Part shown: piece by piece, positions 27,697 through 35,010 of the stretch
Layout of the letters: each line of letters starts with the position of its first letter
How positions within the stretch are numbered: position 1 is the stretch's first letter
NCBI RefSeq assembly: GCF_016405855.1
Contig: NZ_JAEFCA010000005.1
Location: 186,001 to 250,000, forward strand
Source: Flavobacterium sp. IB48
GTDB taxonomy: Bacteria; Bacteroidota; Bacteroidia; Flavobacteriales; Flavobacteriaceae
DNA: 64,000 bases
Direction of reading: 5' to 3'
Notes under the pieces: generated by a model
Databases searched by the model: none
What the model was told of the DNA's origin: nothing
What the model saw: the letters and a program-made list of their open reading frames with translations, nothing else
Made by a program: the position numbers and the translations under genes

Positions 27697-27770
27697 TTGC
27701 CACGAATTGCACGAATTTTCACGAATTAGTATTAAAAAAATTCGTGAAAATTCGTGGAATTAGTGGCGAA
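27697..27770. repeat. GCCACGAATT-family inverted repeat, copy 1
   Basis: Arms GCCACGAATTGCACGAATTT and AATTCGTGGAATTAGTGGC enclose a short AT-rich loop with a further TTCACGAATT / AATTCGTGAA pair. Related arms surround 37478-37690 and 48485-48692. Reading into it creates the false N-terminal extension of the gene ending at 26798. Confidence 0.88.
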
Positions 27771-27778
27771 CTTTTTCT

Positions 27779-28924
27779 TTACTCTTCTTCCGCTTTTACC
27801 GCTGTAACTACTTTTCCTTCTTCACCCGGCCAGATTCCGTTTTTAATTGGAAGCGCCACTAATTTACTTGGATCAACTTTTACATATTTCAGTTTTTCTC
27901 TTCTCCAAGTATATACAATATGCACCATTCCGTCTGAACTTTGAATAATTGAAGGATAAGAATATTGGCTAATTTTTGAATCTTCTAAAACTAAAGCAGC
28001 ATTCCAATGAATTCCGTCTTTAGAAACAGAAACGTTCAAAGGTGTTCTTGGCCCTTTCGCTTCTTTTCCTGGAGGAAGAACATGATTATAAACTAATAAA
28101 TGTCTGCCGTCTTTAAGTGTAACCGCATCAGTTCCTGAGTTGTTATTTGGAAGTCCGATTAACTCAACATCCGACCAAGTTTTTCCGTTATCTTTTGAGA
28201 ATGTGCTGAAAATAGCTCTGTTTCTAGTTCTTCCGATGGCCTGAATACTTCCGTCTTTATGGAATAAAATACTTGGTTGAATCGCATTGATTTTTTGTTT
28301 TCCTCTTGGAAGCGTATCGCCCATTACCCAAGTCTTTCCGAAATCTGGAGTAGATTCCATACGAAGTCTCCAGCCGTCGCCTTCAATGCTTGACGGACAT
28401 AATAAAGTTCCGTTGCTTAATAAAACTGGTTTATTTTTGATTGGGCCTAAGAAACCGTCTGGCATTTTCTGAGCCTCGGACCAAGTTTTTCCGCCATCAG
28501 ATGAAGTTCTGATAACACCCCACCATTCCGATGGTTTTGGACCTATTTTGTAGAATAACATTAAATCGCCTCCCGGAATTTGATATAAAACTGGGTTCCA
28601 AGTTGGTAATCTCGGCCCTTCTTTCATCACACCATCGGCAACTTTTACACCTTCTCCCCATTTATCACTTCCTTTTGGTTTAATGGCCACATAAATGCAA
28701 ACATCTGGATGTCTCTCGTGAGTTCCACCAAACCATGAGGCAACTAAATCACCATTTGTAGCTTCGACAATTGTAACGGCGTGGCAAGACGGATAAGGTG
28801 CTTTATCATAAATAAATTCATCTACTAAAATTCCTTCTTTCCAAGTCTTTTTCTCTAAAGCCGATTTACAACTTCCTAAAAGGAAAAGTCCAAACAAGAC
28901 AAATGCTAATTTTGTTACCTTCAT
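27779..28924 (-). CDS. Sialidase-like BNR/Asp-box beta-propeller lipoprotein
   Basis: This is a 381-residue lipoprotein (signal MKVTKLAFVLFGLFLLGSC, lipobox at residue 19) with a six-bladed sialidase-type propeller. Several Asp-box repeats are visible: SSDGGKTWSE, TPDFGKTWVM, SKDNGKTWSD and SKDGIHWN. The N-terminal CHAVTIVEATNGDLVASWFG segment and HERHPDVCIYV are typical of the BNR_2 group. No FRIP motif is seen. True sialidase activity is doubtful, because pectin contains no sialic acid. It may instead cleave a Kdo- or Dha-like or uronic-acid substituent, which is a guess from context. It starts 143 bases after the GH78 stop, with an ACAGGATA motif in that gap. Confidence 0.82.
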   Translation of the reverse strand: MKVTKLAFVLFGLFLLGSCKSALEKKTWKEGILVDEFIYDKAPYPSCHAVTIVEATNGDLVASWFGGTHERHPDVCIYVAIKPKGSDKWGEGVKVADGVMKEGPRLPTWNPVLYQIPGGDLMLFYKIGPKPSEWWGVIRTSSDGGKTWSEAQKMPDGFLGPIKNKPVLLSNGTLLCPSSIEGDGWRLRMESTPDFGKTWVMGDTLPRGKQKINAIQPSILFHKDGSIQAIGRTRNRAIFSTFSKDNGKTWSDVELIGLPNNNSGTDAVTLKDGRHLLVYNHVLPPGKEAKGPRTPLNVSVSKDGIHWNAALVLEDSKISQYSYPSIIQSSDGMVHIVYTWRREKLKYVKVDPSKLVALPIKNGIWPGEEGKVVTAVKAEEE

Positions 28925-29032
28925 TCTTAATTAAATTATGAATTATTTTTTTTGACTATAAATACATACCTAACATTTTTTTAGGTAAAAATATTTAATA
29001 AGTGTAAAAATAACACCAAAAAATTAACAATG

Positions 29033-29040
29033 TATCCTGT
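29033..29040. promoter_or_regulatory. Possible ACAGGATA box upstream of the sialidase-like gene
   Basis: TATCCTGT on the plus strand (ACAGGATA in the direction of transcription) matches the first eight bases of the motif found three times upstream of susC. An eight-base match in an AT-rich gap is weak evidence on its own. Confidence 0.35.
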
Positions 29041-29067
29041 ACTGTCCCGAATTATTAAAAAAGCAGA

Positions 29068-31818
29068 TTATTTAACGCTAATAGCAAAACTTCCTGACGA
29101 AAGTGCGACCTTTATTTGATTTTTTTCTACAGAATAAGTATAAGAAGTCTTATTCAGCTTCTGTTTATTGATTGAAATAGCTGAAACATCAGTCGTAGGA
29201 AGATACACAATTGCAGATGTATTAGCTGGAATCGTAATATTCCAAACCAAAGCTTTTTTATCTTTTTTCCAGTCACTTTTTATTGTCCCGTAAATCGATT
29301 CGTATGATGCATTTACATATGTCAATCCAGCATTAAAATCTGGTTTCATAATAATTTGTTTGAAACCCGGAGTTTCAGGATTACTCTTTATTCCCGCCAT
29401 ATTTTCGTAATACCAAATCAATAAATCGCCTAAAAGCATGACGTGATTTTGCGAATTCATTGCCGGATCGGCAGTATTTCCGTTCCAAAGCTCCCAAATG
29501 GTTGTGGCGCCATTTTCAACCATATATCCCCAGCTTGGATAGGTTTTGTTTGAGGCCAGTTTGAAAGCCAAATCGCCACGTCCAAAATTTGTTAATGTTC
29601 GCATTAAAAACTGTGTTCCAATAACCCCAGTGCTTACATGACCGTTTTTAGTCACTTCCACTTCGTGTACCAGATTTTCGAAAACTTTTTGCTCTAATTC
29701 CTTCGGAACCATTCCGAAAGTTAAAGGCAGTAAATTGGCTGTTATCGTATTATTGGCGTAATTATTTTTGGCTGCATTAAAATATTTAGCGTTGAATGCT
29801 TTTTTAATTCTTGAAGCTAATTCATCATAATGTTTAATATCATTTTGAGCATTTGCAATCACAGCAAACTTTTTCATGATATTTAAAAGCTGATAATAAA
29901 ACGCACTAGAAATCAATTCGCCATCGGTTAAACGTGAAGGATCTTTCGAACGAATTAATTCTAACGATTCTGGCGGAACGCACCAATCGCCATATTTGTC
30001 TTTGGTCATAATATCATCAACCAAATAGTTTTCTTCCATATAATCCATCCATTTTTTCATCGATGGATATTGTTTTTCTATCACTTTTGTATCACCAAAT
30101 TGCTGATACAGCATATCTGCAACCGTGATATAAGTTCCCGGCCAAGTTACATTATCGCCGTAATAACGCCAGAAAGCAGGCGCTACATCTGGAATTCCCC
30201 CATCAATAGTTTGTGAATTTTTTATATCATCTAACCATTTCGCATACAACGTCTGATTATCAAATAAGAAACTTTCTCCGTAAGCTCCCGTTGTTCTGTC
30301 TCCCAACCAAGGCTGACGTTCGTTTCTCTGCGGACAATCAATTGGCATTCCTTTATAATTTCCACTAATTCCCCACCAAGCATTCTTAAAAATCTGATTC
30401 ATAATTGGGTTTGACGAATCAAAAGTTCCTGTTGTTGCAATGTCATCATAAACGACTTTTCCAACGAAATTGTCTAATGTCGGTTTGGTTTTGAAACCCG
30501 AAATTTCCACAAATCGAAATCCGTGAAAAATAAAACGCGGTTCCCAAACTTCTTCGCCTTCACCTTTTAAAGTATAAATATCAGTTGTTTTGGCATCACG
30601 AAGATTCGCAATGTACAACGAACCATCTGGCTGTAAAGATTCAGCAAATTTCATGGTGATTTTATCGCCCGCATTTCCTTTTACTTTCAATTGCAACCAG
30701 CCCACCATATTTTGCCCCATATCTAATATATAAGTTCCTTTTGATGTCTGTTTGATCGAAATAGGTTTTACTTCGCGTTTTATCTTCATATTCGCCGACA
30801 TCTGTCCTTCGTAGAATCCGCCTGGTTCCTGAACATATTCTGCCGAAATCCATTTTTTATCATTGAAATTAATGGTATTCCAGCCTTTCATTTCTTTACG
30901 TGCATCATATTCTTCGCCGTCGTATTCGTTGTTGGATAAGATTGGTCCATCGGTTGTAATTTTCCAAGTATCATCAGTGCGAATAACTTCTTTGCTTCCG
31001 TCCGTATATTCTACAAACAACTGCAAAGCCATTTTCGGATAACCAAAAGTCTTGATTTTATAAGGTTTGTAATCTTGACGCATCGTAAAAAAACGTCCGT
31101 TTCCTAAAATCGTTCCCAACGCATTTTTACCTTCCTGCAATTGCGAAGTCACATCAAAAACATTGTATTTCACGTTCTTGGTATAATCCGTAGGAACGGG
31201 AGCTAAAACCTGATCACCAATTTTATTTCCGTTAATGTATAGCTCATACAAGCCCATTCCCATGATATAAACCTTGGCACTTTTGATTTTCTTTTTTAAG
31301 TCGATTTCTTTTCTTAAATATCTCGCTGATAATCTAGAATACTGCGAAATACTATCTCCGGGAGAAGTTTTTTCATACCCAATCCATCGTGTCGATTTCC
31401 AGTCGGCATAAGTCAAAATTCCGATGCTGAAATGTGCTGTTTCTTTTGATTGAATTTCTCCTTTATTGCTAAAAATCGTTACTTTCCAATAAATATCTTG
31501 TCTATCTTTTAGCTTTTTTCCGTTATAAATTACATTTACAGATTCGTCGCTTTGTACTTTTCCGCTATCCCATAAATCTGCGTTTCCTGCATTTAATTTT
31601 TCTAAAGATGACGATGCTAAAACTTGATAATGAGTTTGTTTTACATCATTAATATCTGCTTTAATTTTCCAGCTTAATCTTGGCTGTAAAACGTCAATTC
31701 CTTCTGGATTCGTCAGCATTTCGCATTTTAAATCACTCACAATGATTTTGGTTTGGGCTTTCGCCGAAATTGTGAAAAGTGAAATGATTAAGGTAAGATG
31801 TAAAAAAAACTTTTTCAT
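29068..31818 (-). CDS. GH78 alpha-L-rhamnosidase (A)
   Basis: This is an exported inverting alpha-L-rhamnosidase of 916 residues with a signal peptide (about 1-22, ending AKAQ). The Bac_rhamnosid N-terminal beta domains carry ENPEGIDVLQPRLSWKI-like and VYIMGMGLYELYING segments. The (alpha/alpha)6 catalytic domain carries the hallmark DCPQRNERQPWLGDR segment with the general-acid region. The C-terminal beta-sandwich starts near NPETPGFKQIIMKP. Terminal or backbone rhamnose of RG-I or RG-II is the expected target. It is a paralog of 39234-42038, with clear differences around the active site (NERQPW against EKLGWLEE), suggesting different linkages. Confidence 0.94.
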   Translation of the reverse strand: MKKFFLHLTLIISLFTISAKAQTKIIVSDLKCEMLTNPEGIDVLQPRLSWKIKADINDVKQTHYQVLASSSLEKLNAGNADLWDSGKVQSDESVNVIYNGKKLKDRQDIYWKVTIFSNKGEIQSKETAHFSIGILTYADWKSTRWIGYEKTSPGDSISQYSRLSARYLRKEIDLKKKIKSAKVYIMGMGLYELYINGNKIGDQVLAPVPTDYTKNVKYNVFDVTSQLQEGKNALGTILGNGRFFTMRQDYKPYKIKTFGYPKMALQLFVEYTDGSKEVIRTDDTWKITTDGPILSNNEYDGEEYDARKEMKGWNTINFNDKKWISAEYVQEPGGFYEGQMSANMKIKREVKPISIKQTSKGTYILDMGQNMVGWLQLKVKGNAGDKITMKFAESLQPDGSLYIANLRDAKTTDIYTLKGEGEEVWEPRFIFHGFRFVEISGFKTKPTLDNFVGKVVYDDIATTGTFDSSNPIMNQIFKNAWWGISGNYKGMPIDCPQRNERQPWLGDRTTGAYGESFLFDNQTLYAKWLDDIKNSQTIDGGIPDVAPAFWRYYGDNVTWPGTYITVADMLYQQFGDTKVIEKQYPSMKKWMDYMEENYLVDDIMTKDKYGDWCVPPESLELIRSKDPSRLTDGELISSAFYYQLLNIMKKFAVIANAQNDIKHYDELASRIKKAFNAKYFNAAKNNYANNTITANLLPLTFGMVPKELEQKVFENLVHEVEVTKNGHVSTGVIGTQFLMRTLTNFGRGDLAFKLASNKTYPSWGYMVENGATTIWELWNGNTADPAMNSQNHVMLLGDLLIWYYENMAGIKSNPETPGFKQIIMKPDFNAGLTYVNASYESIYGTIKSDWKKDKKALVWNITIPANTSAIVYLPTTDVSAISINKQKLNKTSYTYSVEKNQIKVALSSGSFAISVK

Positions 31819-31852
31819 TATTTTATTTTTAAGCTTTTGGCTTTATTTTTTT

Positions 31853-31929
31853 CTCGCAGATTTTGCAGATTTAGCAGATTATTTTACTCTATTTTTAAAA
31901 TCTCCCAAATCTGCTAAATCTGCGGGAGT
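31853..31929. repeat. CGCAGATTTAGCAGATT-family inverted repeat, copy 2
   Basis: Arms CTCGCAGATTTTGCAGATTT and AAATCTGCTAAATCTGCGGGAG flank an AT-rich loop. It is followed at once by the TTGTCATTTCGACG repeat. Confidence 0.88.
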
Positions 31930-31944
31930 AAATTATGCTCATTT

Positions 31945-32048
31945 TTGTCATTTCGACGTAAGGAGAAATCTTCGTAAGTAACTCCGTAACAATAATCCAA
32001 TCTTTGTCGAGCTTCTTGCGAAGATTTCTCCTTACGTCGAAATGACAA
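31945..32048. repeat. Inverted repeat TTGTCATTTCGACG, copy 3
   Basis: Arms TTGTCATTTCGACGTAAGGA and TCCTTACGTCGAAATGACAA are perfect complements. The changed base pair (GTAAGG instead of GAAGG) is compensated on both arms, which argues for selection on, or gene conversion of, the hairpin. Confidence 0.9.
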
Positions 32049-32072
32049 AAATTAGAACAATTCTACGAATAA

Positions 32073-33161
32073 TTAGGGATTAATAAATCGTCTTAGTTTA
32101 TCCAATGTACTTAAGCTTTCAAAAGCAATTTTATATTGTTCTAACAATTTACTTGCTTTCCAGCGCATTTTCCACTCTGGGTCTTTCAGCTTTTGTCTCA
32201 GCTTTGAAACTATAGTCAAATTACTTTTTAAAACTTCTTCATCAATCCAATCTTGAAGAAATTCTAAAGCCTTTAAACGAGTTTCTAAATCTTTGTGATC
32301 TAAACCTTTTAACAATGTCTGTCTAACTTGTCCCGCATTATACGAAGTTATATCTTCAACTAAAATCTCATATAAAACTGGTGTTAGTTCTTTAATTTTA
32401 TTTTGATTTAGTGCAATATGAAAAACTCTGTCAAATTCATCAGAAAGAAAATCCGCCCATTTATCAATATCTTCGTCTTCACTCAAAGAATAATAAACAA
32501 AACTGACTTTATCAGACTGCGTAAAAAGTTGATTTTCACAAAAACGTTTTACTCCATTTATATCTTTAACAGCTAATTTTTGAACGTCTTTAATCGCTTC
32601 TTCTGAATCCTCATATTCAAGATCATAATATTCATCTAAAGTTATGATCTGGTCAAAATCACGTATAGGCTGGTAAACTATTTTATTTTCGCTCATAGTG
32701 CTTGGTGTAAACTTTAGAGTATATTTTTTTAGAAGTTCTTTAATTTCATTTTCAGATACATCGTAATCATCTATTTTTATTTCGATCGTTTTCTGTTTAT
32801 AAACAAAAGTGAGATAAAACTCCTTGTATGACAAATTGTACTTTGCCGTGTGTTCTGTTTTGACGATAACTCTTGGAAATACAATATCTTTCCATTCATA
32901 AAAAATCTCATTAAGTTCTAATCCTTCTTGTAAGAATATTATTTTTTTATGAAAATTAAAGAGAGTCATTACCGCTTTTTTCCCATAAACGATGATAAAC
33001 AAAACAGCAACAATTGGTAATATTAAATTGCTAAATTTAAATGTAAATTTTTCAACATTTATAAGTGATAAAAAGTAAATCCCTAAAACCACAAATACCA
33101 TATTCCATATAATATGAAATACACCACCTTTGATTGAATAATTTAATACTGTTTTCTCCAA
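32073..33161 (-). CDS. Membrane-anchored protein of unknown function with HEAT-like C-terminus
   Basis: I do not recognise a named family. The 362-residue protein starts with two hydrophobic helices (about 14-34 and 45-58) and a short loop, then a soluble region rich in acidic residues. The C-terminal third is all-helical, with paired helices LLKGLDHKDLETRLKALEFL and KLRQKLKDPEWKMRWKASKL that look like HEAT repeats. The only available upstream start is a TTG at 33161, because an in-frame stop lies two codons before it. An ATG 20 codons in would cut the first helix. It interrupts a run of secreted CAZymes without having a CAZyme-like domain itself. The role is unknown. Confidence 0.7.
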   Translation of the reverse strand: MEKTVLNYSIKGGVFHIIWNMVFVVLGIYFLSLINVEKFTFKFSNLILPIVAVLFIIVYGKKAVMTLFNFHKKIIFLQEGLELNEIFYEWKDIVFPRVIVKTEHTAKYNLSYKEFYLTFVYKQKTIEIKIDDYDVSENEIKELLKKYTLKFTPSTMSENKIVYQPIRDFDQIITLDEYYDLEYEDSEEAIKDVQKLAVKDINGVKRFCENQLFTQSDKVSFVYYSLSEDEDIDKWADFLSDEFDRVFHIALNQNKIKELTPVLYEILVEDITSYNAGQVRQTLLKGLDHKDLETRLKALEFLQDWIDEEVLKSNLTIVSKLRQKLKDPEWKMRWKASKLLEQYKIAFESLSTLDKLRRFINP

Positions 33162-33194
33162 ATTTTATTCTAAACTAAATCAACTTTATCTGCT

Positions 33195-33226
33195 AAACCC
33201 GACAGGTTTTAAAACCGGTCGGGTTT
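33195..33226. repeat. Palindromic AAACCCGACAGG hairpin
   Basis: Near-perfect arms AAACCCGACAGGTTTT / AAAACCGGTCGGGTTT lie just downstream of the six-hairpin glycosidase gene. It belongs to the same family as 23867-23899 and may act as a terminator. Confidence 0.75.
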
Positions 33227-33230
33227 AAAA

Positions 33231-34799
33231 TTATTCAGAAACTAACTTCTCTAATTTCTCAGAAACTGCAATTTCTTTTCCGTTTTTAAAGATTCTAAAA
33301 CCTTTTCCTTTTTTATATTTTTCTCCTGTTTTATCCCAAAGAATGGTAATAATATTGCCGTGATACAGGACATTGTCTAAACAAAACCAATCCCATTTTT
33401 CTGGCGGAATCAACGGGTTTACTTCAATCTTTTCATCAGCTCTTGGACGTAAACCAACCAAACCCGTAATCACTAAATCATTGAAAGTGGAGTGATTATA
33501 ATAACGGCTTCTTTCTCTGTCGCCCATTAACCAATAGCCCGTTGTTTCATCCAAATACTCGCCAAGATAAGGTTTTCCTCTATAATATTGTGACTGAACA
33601 TACAATTCCATTTGCTTGAAATAATTAGGTTTGGCTACAAAATTCTGATTGTAATTATTTAAAACATTAGCTAAAGCCGTTAACGTCTGCGAACTTGCAA
33701 ATGGCCAAATCGCACCATCCCATTCACAGGTTCCGGTTCCATGAGTTCTAAAACGTGGACTTCTTCTTTCAGCCGTTGTCAAACCAAACGGAGCCGAAAA
33801 TCCTTTTTCATCCTTAATCTGTTCCCAGGCTTTTTCAAATCCTTTGTTTTGCTCTGGAAGATTAAAATACCACGGAATAAATCCGATTGCTTCTCGAACT
33901 TGTGCTAAAGTATCTTTTTCTGTTAAAGTTTCAAAAAATTCGCTTTTCTGATTCCATAATTTGGTTTCGACTAATTGTTGTAAAACGTCAGCTTTCGCTT
34001 TGAATTTGGTTTCTGTTTCCTTATCGCCTTTCAACTCAGCCATTTTAGAAATTGCTATAGCATTCCCGTACATATAACTGTTAATCGTTGGTCTCGCATT
34101 TTGCACTTTTCTTCCTCCGCTTAAAGATTCTTCCATTCCATCTTTCACATCATGCTGCCAAAACAAACCATCTTTTCTCTGACGGTCTTTTTCCCAAACG
34201 ACATAATCTGTAACCATGTCTGGGTACAAATCCAATAAGAATTTTTCATCTTTATTCACCAAATAACGATTGTATAAAGCATCGGCTGTCCAACTGCTAA
34301 ATTTATACAATTTGTTCATTGGTTTTCCATCATTTCCTCGGTACCAGATTTTCACATCCTGCTCAATGTATTTCTGATCGTGAACCCATCTGAATTCGTT
34401 GATATGATGCCCCAAAGCACAACTAATCATATTGTATTTATCGGCATACGAACGATCTACCAAAAACTCTGTAATTGCAAATCCCTGTGGTGTATTTTTA
34501 ATATGTTTACGAACACTCCACCATCTGAAATAATAAATCTCCTCAAAATTCTGCTGTGGACATTCAAACAACGGAATATTCTTTTCCATCCAAGCCCAAG
34601 CGCTGTCATTCGGAATCGCAAATTTTAAGTTTTCATCTTCCATTGTGTTGAAATAATCCACATAATGTTTGAAGTTTTTTTCTTTTAAAATAACCGATTT
34701 TCCTTTTTGTGAATGTTCCGCAGTCGATTTGCAACTGCTGTTTATACAAGCGATTACTATTGAAAGTGCTATTATTTTATGTTTGAAATGTTGTAACAT
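33231..34799 (-). CDS. Six-hairpin (MGH1-like) glycoside hydrolase, lipoprotein
   Basis: The 522-residue lipoprotein (signal through IACINSSC) has an (alpha/alpha)6-barrel of the MGH1/GH63-like type. Visible conserved stretches are YYFRWWSVRKHI, LYKFSSWTADALYNRY, GTGTCEWDGAIWPFASSQTL and RSRYYNHSTFNDLVITGLVG. An acidic pair typical of inverting enzymes would lie in these. Specificity is unknown. The family includes mannosylglycerate and glucoside hydrolases, while pectin-locus members are mostly uncharacterised. It is followed by the HEAT-like membrane protein after 69 bases and preceded by GH95. Confidence 0.75.
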   Translation of the reverse strand: MLQHFKHKIIALSIVIACINSSCKSTAEHSQKGKSVILKEKNFKHYVDYFNTMEDENLKFAIPNDSAWAWMEKNIPLFECPQQNFEEIYYFRWWSVRKHIKNTPQGFAITEFLVDRSYADKYNMISCALGHHINEFRWVHDQKYIEQDVKIWYRGNDGKPMNKLYKFSSWTADALYNRYLVNKDEKFLLDLYPDMVTDYVVWEKDRQRKDGLFWQHDVKDGMEESLSGGRKVQNARPTINSYMYGNAIAISKMAELKGDKETETKFKAKADVLQQLVETKLWNQKSEFFETLTEKDTLAQVREAIGFIPWYFNLPEQNKGFEKAWEQIKDEKGFSAPFGLTTAERRSPRFRTHGTGTCEWDGAIWPFASSQTLTALANVLNNYNQNFVAKPNYFKQMELYVQSQYYRGKPYLGEYLDETTGYWLMGDRERSRYYNHSTFNDLVITGLVGLRPRADEKIEVNPLIPPEKWDWFCLDNVLYHGNIITILWDKTGEKYKKGKGFRIFKNGKEIAVSEKLEKLVSE

Positions 34800-34830
34800 A
34801 TTCTGTTTTTATTTTATTCTTTACTCAATC

Positions 34831-34962
34831 TTGTCATTTCGACGAAGGAGACCCGAGCGATAGCGAACGGATGAAATAAATCTTCGCAAGTAACTCCGCA
34901 AAGCAAGTCACCAATCTTTGTCGAGCTTCTATCGAAGATTTCTCCTTCGTCGAAATGACAAA
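34831..34962. repeat. Inverted repeat TTGTCATTTCGACGAAGGAG, copy 4 with an insertion
   Basis: This is the same element as copy 1, but about 29 extra bases (ACCCGAGCGATAGCGAACGG region) split the left arm. The right arm TCTCCTTCGTCGAAATGACAA is intact. Confidence 0.85.
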
Positions 34963-35010
34963 TATGACGTGCTATTATATTTTCTTATATAACTTATATG
35001 GTTCAAAAAA

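Noticed and set aside
27779..28924. True sialidase for host glycans
   Set aside because: The fold is sialidase-like but no FRIP motif is seen, and all neighbours are pectin enzymes.
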